A DNA stretch of 64,000 nt from NCBI RefSeq assembly GCF_018780565.1, contig NZ_JADMJN010000004.1:36588-100587 (forward strand), given 5' to 3'. A program made the position numbers and the translations under genes. The notes below the pieces were generated by a model. That model was not told the origin of the DNA. It worked only from the letters and a program-made list of their open reading frames with translations, and did no database searches. This document shows, piece after piece, positions 51,614 through 59,821 of the stretch; position 1 is the stretch's first letter; the number at the start of each line of letters is the position of its first letter. The stretch is from Rhodoferax sp. Lineage in GTDB: Bacteria; Pseudomonadota; Gammaproteobacteria; Burkholderiales; Burkholderiaceae_C.

Positions 51614-53194
51614 GTGAATACCTCCCTGACTGAACAAAAAAAATCCTGGTTGATCCTGGCCGGACTCTGGCTCGTGTTGCTGACGCTGGCTGTATTGAGG
51701 CCTCTGGCAGTGCCCGACGAAGGCCGCTACGGCGAAATCGGACGCTGGATGCTGGAAAGCGGAGACTGGCTCACGCCGCGTCTCAACGGCATTCCCTTCT
51801 TTCACAAGCCGCCGTACCTGTACTGGCTGGAGGCCATGTCGGTGGCCACCTTGGGCACCCATGAACTGGCCTTGCGCCTGATTCCGGCACTGCATGTGGG
51901 CCTGATGCTGGTGGCCCTGTATGTTTCGGCCAGGATCATCAGCACCGAGCAGATTGCCCGGCGTGCGGCCATGATGCTGGGCACGAGCCTGACTTTCCTG
52001 ATTGGCGGCCAGTACGTGAACCACGACATGCTGGTGGCTTCATGGATTGGCGTGGCCATATGGTGCTTTGCGTTTGCATTCATGGCGGGCGACAGGCCCC
52101 ACGCCACGCTGGCCCGCGTGGGCTTCATCGCCTGTGCCATGGGCATGCTCAGCAAGGGCTTGATCGGTATCGCCCTGCCCGGCCTGGTGATCTTCATCTG
52201 GCTGTTGTGGACGCGCCAGTTCAAAAAAGTGCTCTACCTGCCGTGGCTCAGTGGCCTGACCCTGTTTGCCTTGATTGCGCTGCCGTGGTTTGTCATTGCC
52301 CAGCAGAAGTACCCGCAGCTGTTTGATTACATGTTCATCAACCAGCATTTCAAGCGCTACACCGCCACCAGTTACAACAACCCCCAGCCCTGGTGGTTCT
52401 ATCTCCTGACGCTGGTGCTTCTGATGTTTCCCTGGGTGTTTTTTGCACTCAACCAGGTCCGCCGGTCGGCGCATCGCGCTCTTGGCGCTGCGCTGCCGAT
52501 GAGCAGGGCGTGGTGGAGCCTGTGCTGGATCTGGGTCGTGGCCATCATGGTCTTTTTCTCGATTCCCAATTCCAAGCTGGTGGGCTATGTGCTGCCGGTG
52601 ATGCCGGCGCTGGCATTGCTGTCGGCGCTGGGCTGGGAGCGGACTCTGGGCCATCGAAGCTTTTCAGGCAAGCTGTTCGCGGGCTTGTGCGTGCTCAACC
52701 TCGGGATCGCGCTCACCCTGGTTCTCAAGGTCGGTGATGTGACCCGTACCGGGCGCGCACAGGATGTTGCGCAGGCGCTGGCTTGTGCGGCCAGACCCTC
52801 CGACACCGTCTACGTGGCGGGAGCGTTCCCCTACGACCTTCCTTTTTACGCGCAAACGAGCAAACCCATGGTGGTGCTGGGCGAATGGGCCGCATGGCGC
52901 AAAGCGGTGGGAGATGGCTGGCAGCGCGAATTGTTTGAAGGCGCAGATTTTGACGCGCACGCTGCCCGGGTTTTGCAGTCGCCTTCGGAGTTGGCCAAGG
53001 CAGGGGCTGTGCCGGGCAACTGGTTTGTCACGCAGCGCGGCAACCCGGTTGCCGAAGGCGTGACCGGCTGGAAACTTTTCTACGAGGGGGCGGGCTGGGT
53101 GTTGTACCAGTCCGTGACGACATCAGCGGCGGAAGGCCCAAAATCGGCTGAGCACAAAGGTTTGCCCGGCTGCAAAAACCAGCGCCACGAATAG
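51614..53194 (+). CDS. ArnT-like glycosyltransferase family 39 protein
   Basis: A second polytopic GT39 protein of 526 residues. The first loop motif is PDEGRYGEIGRWMLESGDW with acidic residues, then FHKPPYLYW; about 12 hydrophobic segments and a C-terminal soluble part follow. It probably transfers a sugar from a polyprenyl phosphate carrier to a surface acceptor. The start is GTG, 9 bp after the deacetylase gene, with TAAAAT 6 bp before it. The last 24 codons overlap the end of the convergent gtrA gene by 72 bp; this hydrophilic tail may be a recent extension. Confidence 0.9.
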   Translation: MNTSLTEQKKSWLILAGLWLVLLTLAVLRPLAVPDEGRYGEIGRWMLESGDWLTPRLNGIPFFHKPPYLYWLEAMSVATLGTHELALRLIPALHVGLMLVALYVSARIISTEQIARRAAMMLGTSLTFLIGGQYVNHDMLVASWIGVAIWCFAFAFMAGDRPHATLARVGFIACAMGMLSKGLIGIALPGLVIFIWLLWTRQFKKVLYLPWLSGLTLFALIALPWFVIAQQKYPQLFDYMFINQHFKRYTATSYNNPQPWWFYLLTLVLLMFPWVFFALNQVRRSAHRALGAALPMSRAWWSLCWIWVVAIMVFFSIPNSKLVGYVLPVMPALALLSALGWERTLGHRSFSGKLFAGLCVLNLGIALTLVLKVGDVTRTGRAQDVAQALACAARPSDTVYVAGAFPYDLPFYAQTSKPMVVLGEWAAWRKAVGDGWQRELFEGADFDAHAARVLQSPSELAKAGAVPGNWFVTQRGNPVAEGVTGWKLFYEGAGWVLYQSVTTSAAEGPKSAEHKGLPGCKNQRHE

Positions 53195-53491
53195 CGCCGC
53201 CAGCGAGGGCGCCCCCAGCCCGCGCCAGAGCAGCATGAAGACGAGTTCATTGCTGACAAAGCCCGCCAGGGCGGTCACGATAAACCGGCCCAGACTGGTG
53301 CCAACGCTGGTGCCGGCATCCTTGAAGCTCAAAAGCCGGTGTCCGGCAAAGCTGACAAAGAAGGCAATACAAAACCCCAGCGCATTGGCCACTTCAGGGA
53401 GCATGCGATGCTGAAAAAACGCAAATACCAGCATGTGCGTCAGTGCCGCACTGCCTCCCACCGCCAGAAACCAAAAAGTCGAGGCGTTCAA
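53123..53491 (-). CDS. GtrA family membrane protein
   Basis: A small protein of 122 residues with four membrane helices, of the GtrA/DPMS family thought to flip undecaprenyl-phosphate-linked sugar across the inner membrane. The typical start FWFLAVGGSAALTHMLVF and the LSFKDAG loop are seen, with a basic end (SRFWAFRR). Its start overlaps the GT2 gene upstream by 4 nt, as in gtrA-gtrB style pairs. It is convergent with the GT39 gene and overlaps it by 72 bp. Together GT2, GtrA and GT39 could make, flip and use one lipid-linked sugar. Confidence 0.9.
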   Translation of the reverse strand: MNASTFWFLAVGGSAALTHMLVFAFFQHRMLPEVANALGFCIAFFVSFAGHRLLSFKDAGTSVGTSLGRFIVTALAGFVSNELVFMLLWRGLGAPSLAALFVALVFAAGQTFVLSRFWAFRR

Positions 53492-54507
53492 AGCAGGGAG
53501 GATTCCTGTTGCCGGGACTGGGAATCCTCGCTATTGCCGGCATAAGTTTGCGTCGTCAGGCCATGGCCTTGGCGCTGGCTGATGAGGTAGGCCGGGCGCT
53601 GTTTCACTTCCTCGTAAATGCGACCTACATACTCGGCCAGTACGCCGATGGAGAGGAGTTGAATGCCGCTGAAAAACATCATGCCGACCACGATGGTGGC
53701 GTAACCCGGAACGGCGATGCCGGTGTAGAAATATTCGATCACCACCCAGGCGCCGTAGCCCAGGGCCACAGCAGACAACACCAAGCCCACCAGCGTCAGA
53801 GCACGCAGGGGGGCAATGGAGAATGCCAGAATGCCAGTCAGTGCCAGCGAAAGCGATCCGCGCAAACCAAAGTTGCTGCGGCCATCGGCGCGCGGCAAAG
53901 GCTGGTAGTCAATGGCCGTGCTGTTGAATCCGACCCAGGCGTACAGGCCCTTCATGAAGCGGTTGCGCTCGGGCAGTCTTTTCAGGGCGTCGACCACCTT
54001 GCGGTCCATCAGCCGGAAGTCGCCCGCATTGGCCGGGATCTTCACCCGGTTGCCAAAGTTGACCAGTTTGTAAAACAGCCCGGTCAGACTGACCTGCAGC
54101 CCCGACTGGTCGTCGCGGGTCTTGCGAACGGCGTACACCACGTCCGCACCTGCGCGCCACTTTTGCAGCATCTCCGGCAGCAGTGCCACGGGATGCTGAC
54201 CGTCGGCGTCCATCAGGATCACCACTTCGCCCCGGGTCGCGTCAATGCCGGCCGTCAGTGCGGGTTCCTTGCCAAAGTTGCGTGAAAGCTTCAGGTAGAC
54301 GACCTCCCGGTGTGCCGCGCACAGGGTTTGCATGACCTGCGTGGTGTCGTCGCGGCTCCCATCATCCACGACGATCAACTCGATGTGGTCGCTCATGGTG
54401 GCGAGCGTTGTCAGGATGTGGGGGATCACCACGCCCAGATTGCGCGCTTCGTTGAAGGCCGGGATGACGCAGGAAATGGAGGAGGGTCGGTCAGAACGGG
54501 AAATCAT
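53488..54507 (-). CDS. Glycosyltransferase family 2, GtrB/DPM1-like
   Basis: A GT2 enzyme of 339 residues with two C-terminal membrane helices (about 230-300). The core is SCVIPAFNEARNLG, IELIVVDDGSRDD, LSRNFGKEPALTAGID and LMDADGQHPVALLPE; KRLPERNRFMKGLYAWVGF is also found in the homologous gene at 48624. It likely makes a polyprenyl-phosphate sugar for the GtrA protein whose gene overlaps its end by 4 nt. It is a paralogue of the GT2 gene 4 kb away, so two lipid-linked sugar routes are encoded side by side. Confidence 0.92.
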   Translation of the reverse strand: MISRSDRPSSISCVIPAFNEARNLGVVIPHILTTLATMSDHIELIVVDDGSRDDTTQVMQTLCAAHREVVYLKLSRNFGKEPALTAGIDATRGEVVILMDADGQHPVALLPEMLQKWRAGADVVYAVRKTRDDQSGLQVSLTGLFYKLVNFGNRVKIPANAGDFRLMDRKVVDALKRLPERNRFMKGLYAWVGFNSTAIDYQPLPRADGRSNFGLRGSLSLALTGILAFSIAPLRALTLVGLVLSAVALGYGAWVVIEYFYTGIAVPGYATIVVGMMFFSGIQLLSIGVLAEYVGRIYEEVKQRPAYLISQRQGHGLTTQTYAGNSEDSQSRQQESSLL

Positions 54508-54526
54508 GGTCGCATCATGCCAAAAG

Positions 54527-54558
54527 AAAACCCCGCCGGGCGGAACCGGCGGGGTTTT
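54527..54558 (-). terminator. Rho-independent terminator after the PsiF-like gene
   Basis: Perfect 13-bp arms (AAAACCCCGCCGG with CCGGCGGGGTTTT) around GCGGAA. It lies about 12 bp beyond the stop of the minus-strand PsiF-like gene and 19 bp upstream of the GT2 start, where it insulates the two. Flanking A and T runs make it bidirectional. Confidence 0.88.
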
Positions 54559-54570
54559 TGGGGTCGAGTC

Positions 54571-55008
54571 TTATTTTTTCGCGGCGGGTGCCGCGGCTGC
54601 CGGCTTGGCCGCTGCTTCAGGTTTGGCTCCAGCCTTCTCGTCGGCCTGGCACTTCTTCATGAAGCTGGTCTTGGCGGCACCCGCGAGTTTCTTGTCTGCG
54701 GCAACGGTTTCACAGGATGGGGCGGCTGCAGGGCCGGCCTTCTCATCGGCCATGCATTTCTTGATGTGGCTGGCTTTGGCGGCACCTGCGAGCTTTTTGT
54801 CCGCGGCAGACTTTTCGCATACGGGGCTTGTGGTCGCGGCGGCTCCGGCCGCATCGGCCACGCATTTCTTCTCGAAACTTGCCTTGGCCGCACCGGCCAG
54901 CTTCTTTTCCGCAGCCTTGGCGGCGCAATCTGCGCCGGCATCCGCTGCGTGAGCTACGCCAAAGGTCATCGTCAAGCCAAGGGCAAGGAGTGTCAGTAGC
55001 TTCTTCAT
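54571..55008 (-). CDS. PsiF-repeat-like periplasmic protein with three repeats
   Basis: A secreted protein of 145 residues. A signal peptide (MKKLLTLLALGLTMTFGVAHAA) is followed by three tandem units of about 28-30 residues, each with Cys near the start, a KKLAGAAK core and a closing KKC. This pattern resembles the PsiF repeat of phosphate-starvation-inducible proteins, usually present twice. The tail is Ala/Lys/Pro-rich. The six cysteines could form three disulfides in the periplasm. The ATG at 55008 with AGGAAA upstream starts the signal peptide; longer frames upstream do not fit. Function unknown. Confidence 0.85.
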   Translation of the reverse strand: MKKLLTLLALGLTMTFGVAHAADAGADCAAKAAEKKLAGAAKASFEKKCVADAAGAAATTSPVCEKSAADKKLAGAAKASHIKKCMADEKAGPAAAPSCETVAADKKLAGAAKTSFMKKCQADEKAGAKPEAAAKPAAAAPAAKK

Positions 55009-55150
55009 GGTGTTTCCTGAAAAAATATGGTTGGGTGAGGCGAATGCCGGGGTGAATTCCAGCACATAACGCCCTGATTGGCAAACTGGCTGACACGGCG
55101 TGCCTGCCGTCCTGCTCGGGCGTCACGGGCGTCCCTCGTAAAATCAGCCC

Positions 55151-56860
55151 ATGTTGTCTGTAAAAATTGAATTGCTCGAAGCCCTGGCGCAAGCGCTGGA
55201 AACCCTGTCTCCTGGCGCCGGCGCCAAAGCGGCCTTTGAATCGCCCAAGGTGGCCGCCCATGGCGATCTGGCCACCACGGCCGCCATGCAACTCGCCAAA
55301 CCGCTCAAACTCAACCCCCGGCAGCTGGCCGAGAGCCTGCGCACGGCCTTGCTGGGCAACCCGGCGTTTCAAGCCTGGGTGGATGCGGTCGATATTGCCG
55401 GTCCGGGTTTCATCAATATCAAGCTCAAGCCTTCGGCAAAGCAGCAGGTGCTGCGGGAGGTGCTGTCGCAGGCATCCCAGTTTGGCTACCAGCCCAGTAC
55501 GGGGCATCGCATGCTGGTCGAGTTTGTCTCTGCCAACCCCACGGGCCCCTTGCATGTGGGCCATGGTCGTCAGGCTGCGCTGGGAGACGCCATCTGTAAT
55601 TTGTACGCGAGCCAGGGCTGGGACGTTTACCGCGAGTTCTATTACAACGATGCCGGTGTGCAGATCAACACCCTGGCCCACAGCACGCAATTGCGCGCCA
55701 AAGGTTTCAAGCCGGGAGATGACTGCTGGCCGACCGATCCGGACAACCCGCTGAGCAAAGGCTTTTACAACGGCGACTACATTGCCGACATTGCTGCCGA
55801 CTTCCTCGCCAAAAAGACGGTTCGCTCCGATGACCGTGAGTTCACTGCATCGGGCGATGTGGATGCGCTGGACGATATCCGTCTGTTTGCCGTGGCCTAC
55901 CTGCGCCATGAGCAGGACCTGGACCTGAAGGCTTTTTCCGTCAAGTTTGACAACTACTATCTTGAAAGCAGTCTTTACCTCAGCGGCAAGGTAGATGATG
56001 CCGTGAAGAAGCTGCACGATGCAGGCAAGACTTATGAGCATGACGGCGCCCTGTGGCTCAAGTCCACCGAGTACGGCGATGACAAGGACCGCGTCATGCG
56101 CAAGGGTGACGGCACTTACACCTACTTTGTGCCGGACGTGGCCTACCACATCACCAAATGGGAACGCGGCTTCGAGAAGGTCGTCAACATCCAGGGTACC
56201 GATCACCACGGCACCATTGCCCGGGTGCGTGCGGGTCTGCAGGCTGCCGGTGTCGGCATTCCTCAAGGTTACCCGGACTATGTGCTGCACACCATGGTGC
56301 GGGTGGTGCGGGGGGGAGAAGAAGTCAAGATTTCCAAGCGCGCAGGCAGCTATGTCACGCTGCGCGACCTGATCGAGTGGACCAGCAAGGATGCGGTGCG
56401 CTTCTTCCTGCTGAGCCGCAAGCCAGACACCGAGTACACCTTCGATGTGGACCTGGCGGTGGCCAAGAACAATGACAACCCGGTGTACTACGTGCAGTAC
56501 GCCCATGCCCGGATCTGCTCCGTGCTGGCGGCCTGGCGTGAGAAAGACGGTGGCGACGTGGCGAGCCTGGGTCAGGCCGACCTGACGCCTTTGGAAAGCC
56601 CGCAAGCCCAGGCCCTGATGCTGCTGCTGGCCAAATACCCCGAGATGCTCACGGCCGCCGCAGTGGATTTCGCGCCACATGATGTAACTTTTTACCTGCG
56701 CGAACTCGCTGCCAGCTACCACAGCTATTACGATGCAGAGCGTATTCTGGTGGAAGACGAGGTCGTGAAACGCGCTCGTCTGGCGCTGGTCGCCGCCACG
56801 GCGCAGGTGCTGCACAACGGCCTGGCTGTGCTGGGCGTCAGTGCACCGCAAAAAATGTAA
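55151..56860 (+). CDS. argS: Arginyl-tRNA synthetase
   Basis: Class I synthetase of 569 residues charging tRNA-Arg. The HIGH-type motif HVGH is at residues 135-138 ([15 protein letters not shown]); the KMSKS motif is the ArgRS variant [10 protein letters not shown]. The N-terminal Add domain (GPGFINIKL) and C-terminal anticodon-binding helices ([21 protein letters not shown]) are present. A TAAAAT word ends 6 bp before the ATG, and no clear ribosome-binding site is seen, so the transcript could be nearly leaderless. The SPOR-domain gene follows after 23 bp. Confidence 0.97.
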   Translation: MLSVKIELLEALAQALETLSPGAGAKAAFESPKVAAHGDLATTAAMQLAKPLKLNPRQLAESLRTALLGNPAFQAWVDAVDIAGPGFINIKLKPSAKQQVLREVLSQASQFGYQPSTGHRMLVEFVSANPTGPLHVGHGRQAALGDAICNLYASQGWDVYREFYYNDAGVQINTLAHSTQLRAKGFKPGDDCWPTDPDNPLSKGFYNGDYIADIAADFLAKKTVRSDDREFTASGDVDALDDIRLFAVAYLRHEQDLDLKAFSVKFDNYYLESSLYLSGKVDDAVKKLHDAGKTYEHDGALWLKSTEYGDDKDRVMRKGDGTYTYFVPDVAYHITKWERGFEKVVNIQGTDHHGTIARVRAGLQAAGVGIPQGYPDYVLHTMVRVVRGGEEVKISKRAGSYVTLRDLIEWTSKDAVRFFLLSRKPDTEYTFDVDLAVAKNNDNPVYYVQYAHARICSVLAAWREKDGGDVASLGQADLTPLESPQAQALMLLLAKYPEMLTAAAVDFAPHDVTFYLRELAASYHSYYDAERILVEDEVVKRARLALVAATAQVLHNGLAVLGVSAPQKM

Positions 56861-56883
56861 TTCAAGTCTTTTAAGGTCAATGC

Positions 56884-57498
56884 ATGGACAAGCAGCGCGG
56901 TGGAACCTTTTTGGGGTTTGTGATTGGGGTGGTGGTGGGCCTTGGGGCAGCATTGGCGGTAGCCGTTTACGTCACCAAAGTGCCGATCCCGTTTGTCAAC
57001 AAGGGTCAAAGCCGTACGGCTGACCAGGATGCGGCGGAGACCAAAAAGAACAAGGACTGGGACCCCAACACGCCTTTGTACGGCAAGAACCCGGCCAAGC
57101 CAGCAGCGGCTGCCCCTGCCTCAGCCGCCTCCGCACCCAAGCCGGCGACTGACGCGCCGCCGGCTGCCCTCCCTGCGGCCAAAGCCGAATCCAAGCCTGC
57201 GGTGACGGCAGATCCTCTGGGTGATCTGGTCAAGTCCCGTTCGGCCGGCGCGGTGGTGGAACCGTTCTCCTACTTTGTGCAGGTGGGTGCCTTTCGCACC
57301 CCCGAAGATGCCGAAACCCAGCGCGCCAAGCTTTCCCTCAGCGGCGTGGAGGCCAAGGTGTCCGAGCGCGAACAATCCGGTCGCCTGGTCTATCGTGTGC
57401 GTGTCGGCCCGTTTGACAAAAAAGACGACGCCGACAAAGTCAAGGAAAAGCTCGACGCTGCCGGGCTGGAGACGGCATTGGTTCGGGTGCAGCGCTAG
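56884..57498 (+). CDS. SPOR-domain protein, FtsN-like
   Basis: A bitopic inner-membrane protein of 204 residues: a short cytoplasmic start, one membrane helix (about 9-31, FLGFVIGVVVGLGAALAVAVYV), a long Ala/Pro/Lys-rich periplasmic linker, and a C-terminal SPOR domain (about 130-203, YFVQVGAFRTPEDAETQRAKL then YRVRVGPFDKKDDADKVKEKL) that binds denuded septal peptidoglycan. The layout is like FtsN and DedD. It sits between argS and dsbA, an order common in betaproteobacteria. Precise role in division is inferred. Confidence 0.9.
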   Translation: MDKQRGGTFLGFVIGVVVGLGAALAVAVYVTKVPIPFVNKGQSRTADQDAAETKKNKDWDPNTPLYGKNPAKPAAAAPASAASAPKPATDAPPAALPAAKAESKPAVTADPLGDLVKSRSAGAVVEPFSYFVQVGAFRTPEDAETQRAKLSLSGVEAKVSEREQSGRLVYRVRVGPFDKKDDADKVKEKLDAAGLETALVRVQR

Positions 57499-57569
57499 CG
57501 CGCCCCGCGGGCAGGGGTGAACTTTTTGAAACCGACTCGGTCCGACTGATTTAACTGGAGTTTTTGCAT

Positions 57570-58220
57570 ATGAAGCGACGTGATTTTTCTGTGGCCTGCG
57601 GTGCTGTTGTTGCGGGTTCTGCATTTGTTCAATCCACGGCGCTGGCGCAGGGCAAGTCCCCGGAGTCTGGCGTTGACTATCTGAGCCTGGACAAACGTGT
57701 CACCGTCGATGCGCCAGCCGGGAAAATCGAGATCATCGAGTTCTTCTGGTACAGCTGCCCGCATTGCCATGCCTTTGAGCCTGCCTTCGATGCCTGGAGC
57801 AAACGCGCCCCCAAAGATCTGGTGGTGAGGCGGATACCTGTTTCCTTCCGGGATGATTTTGTGCCCCAGCAGCGCCTGTTTTATGCCCTGGAAGCCATGG
57901 GTTTGCTGGACAAGCTCCATGCCAAGGTGTTTGCGGCCATCCACACCGAGAAGCAGAACCTGACCAAGGGCGAGGCGATTGTCGACTGGGTGGCCAAGCA
58001 GGGCGTCGACAAAGCCAAATTCCTGGAGCAATTCAATTCGTTCTCGGTCTCTGCCAAGGCGACGCGCGGGACGCAGTTGCAAAACGCCTACAAGGTTGAA
58101 GGTGTTCCTGCGCTGGGCGTGGCCGGACGCTTTTATACCGATGGCACGCTGGCCAAAAACATGGACCGGGCACTGCAAATTGTGGAGTTTCTCGCCGCAG
58201 GGATTCGCAAAGGGCAATGA
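57570..58220 (+). CDS. dsbA: Thiol:disulfide interchange protein DsbA
   Basis: A periplasmic disulfide oxidase of 216 residues. The active site is CPHC at residues 63-66 (FFWYSCPHCHAFEP), with the cis-Pro loop in VEGVPALGVAGRF. The signal region begins KRRDFSV and continues to STALAQG, so twin arginines precede the hydrophobic stretch; this resembles a Tat signal, although a Sec signal is also possible. The ATG at 57570 lies after CTGGAG. A perfect 8-bp hairpin follows the stop. Confidence 0.94.
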   Translation: MKRRDFSVACGAVVAGSAFVQSTALAQGKSPESGVDYLSLDKRVTVDAPAGKIEIIEFFWYSCPHCHAFEPAFDAWSKRAPKDLVVRRIPVSFRDDFVPQQRLFYALEAMGLLDKLHAKVFAAIHTEKQNLTKGEAIVDWVAKQGVDKAKFLEQFNSFSVSAKATRGTQLQNAYKVEGVPALGVAGRFYTDGTLAKNMDRALQIVEFLAAGIRKGQ

Positions 58221-58243
58221 ATCTGGCGCTTTAAAGCCTTTGT

Positions 58244-58264
58244 TCGACCCCTTTGAGGGGTCGA
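58244..58264 (+). terminator. Hairpin after dsbA, probable terminator
   Basis: TCGACCCC-TTTGA-GGGGTCGA, a perfect 8-bp stem, 24 bp after the dsbA stop. The T tract is poor (GCTGTTTCTG), so termination may be partial. Confidence 0.5.
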
Positions 58265-58321
58265 GCTGTTTCTGATCGTTACAATGAAACGGCAAGACTT
58301 TAATGCAAGATTCGTGCCCTT

Positions 58322-58942
58322 ATGAAATCATCCTTTTTCCACCTGCTTCTCGTTGTGGTTGTGACCCTGTTCGGGGGAGCCGCCAGCGCTGAAAAAGCCG
58401 ACCGCAACAAGCCCATGAACGTGGAGTCGGATGCCTTGCGCTACGACGACCTGAAGCAGACCAGTATCTTCACCGGGCGGGTGGTCCTGACCAAGGGGAC
58501 CATCCTCATCCGGGGTGCCAGGGTCGAGGTTCGTCAAGATGCGGAGGGCTACCAGTTCGGCGTCGTGACCGCCGAGGCGGGCAAGCTGGCTTACTACCGG
58601 CAAAAGCGGGAAGGACTGGACGAGTTCATTGAAGGTGAGGGCGAGACGATTGAATACGACGGTCGCGCCGACACCGTCAAATTCATCAAGAAAGCACAGT
58701 TGCGTCGCTACCGGGGCGCCACGCTGAACGATGAGATGACCGGTGGCGTGATTCTTTACGACAACATCACGGATGTGTTCACCATCGACGGTGGGGCGGC
58801 CAAGGGGTCCCCGAGCGCGCCGGGTGGCCGGGTGCGGGCGATGCTCACCCCCAAGCCGGACAATACGGCGGCACCGGCCAATCCTGCTTCGCCGGCCCCC
58901 GTCTTGCGCGCTACCCCTGCCTTGGGAGGGGAGAAGAAGTGA
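58322..58942 (+). CDS. lptA: LPS transport periplasmic protein LptA
   Basis: A periplasmic bridge protein that carries lipopolysaccharide from the inner to the outer membrane. It has 206 residues, a signal peptide ending near SAEKADR, then the OstA-type beta-jellyroll: MNVESDALRYDDLKQTSIFTGRVVLTKG and IEGEGETIEYDGRADTVKF. The C-terminal 40 residues are Pro/Ala-rich. It overlaps lptB by 4 nt (GTGA). lptC and the kds genes usually found upstream are absent here; dsbA is the neighbour instead. TACAAT lies 36 bp before the start. Confidence 0.94.
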   Translation: MKSSFFHLLLVVVVTLFGGAASAEKADRNKPMNVESDALRYDDLKQTSIFTGRVVLTKGTILIRGARVEVRQDAEGYQFGVVTAEAGKLAYYRQKREGLDEFIEGEGETIEYDGRADTVKFIKKAQLRRYRGATLNDEMTGGVILYDNITDVFTIDGGAAKGSPSAPGGRVRAMLTPKPDNTAAPANPASPAPVLRATPALGGEKK

Positions 58943-59736
58943 CCCAGACCCCGTTGGCGGGTGACACGGCATCACGCGCCCAGGCTTCGCCACAGGAAAG
59001 TCGGCTCGAAGCCAGTCACCTTCAGAAGTTTTATGGCAGTCGCAAGGCGGTCAAGGATGTGTCCCTGGTGGTTCGCAAGGGCGAGATCGTGGGTTTGCTG
59101 GGTCCCAATGGCGCGGGCAAGACCACTTCGTTCTACATGATCGTGGGCTTGGTCCATGCCAGTGCGGGTGACATCACGATTGATGGCGAGTCGGTGGAGC
59201 ACATGCCCATCCATCGGCGTGCACGGCTGGGTTTGAGTTATTTGCCGCAGGAAGCCTCGATTTTTCGCAAACTCAATGTGGAAGACAATGTGCGCGCGGT
59301 GCTGGAGTTGCAGCGCGACGACCATGGCAAGCCACTGGCCAAGGCCGAAATCGAAACGCGGTTGACGGCTTTGCTGCGGGATTTGAGGGTGGATCACCTG
59401 CGCGAGACACCCGCGCTGGCTTTGTCGGGCGGCGAGCGACGCAGGGTTGAGATTGCCCGCGCGCTGGCCACCCAGCCACGCTTTATCCTGCTTGACGAAC
59501 CGTTTGCCGGCATTGACCCGATTGCCGTGATCGAAATCCAGCGCATCATCAGCTTCCTGAAGAACCGGGGTATCGGGGTGCTGATCACCGACCACAACGT
59601 GCGCGAAACCCTGGGCATTTGTGACCATGCCTACATCATCAGCGATGGCCGGGTTTTGGCACAGGGAACACCTGCCGAGATCGTCAACGACGCCGAGGTG
59701 CGCCGCGTGTACCTCGGAGAACATTTCAAGATGTAA
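58939..59736 (+). CDS. lptB: LPS export ABC transporter ATP-binding protein LptB
   Basis: The ATPase that powers extraction of lipopolysaccharide from the inner membrane with LptF and LptG. It has 265 residues; Walker A GPNGAGKT (55-62), Q-loop LPQEASIFRKL, signature LSGGERRRVEIARAL, Walker B FILLDEPFAGIDP and switch His in ITDHNVRETL are all present. About 20 extra residues precede the usual start. It begins with GTG within the lptA stop. rpoN follows after 85 bp, the common lptB-rpoN order. Confidence 0.97.
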   Translation: MTQTPLAGDTASRAQASPQESRLEASHLQKFYGSRKAVKDVSLVVRKGEIVGLLGPNGAGKTTSFYMIVGLVHASAGDITIDGESVEHMPIHRRARLGLSYLPQEASIFRKLNVEDNVRAVLELQRDDHGKPLAKAEIETRLTALLRDLRVDHLRETPALALSGGERRRVEIARALATQPRFILLDEPFAGIDPIAVIEIQRIISFLKNRGIGVLITDHNVRETLGICDHAYIISDGRVLAQGTPAEIVNDAEVRRVYLGEHFKM

Positions 59737-59821
59737 AGATGGCCCATGCTTGTGACTTCGTCGCTCTTCGAGAACAGTACATGTACCGCGCTGCGCTCGC
59801 GCTTGCCACGATGGTGACCCG

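Noticed and set aside
59777..59786. GTACATGTAC palindrome between lptB and rpoN
   Set aside because: A 10-bp palindrome is expected by chance in a window of this size and has no other support.
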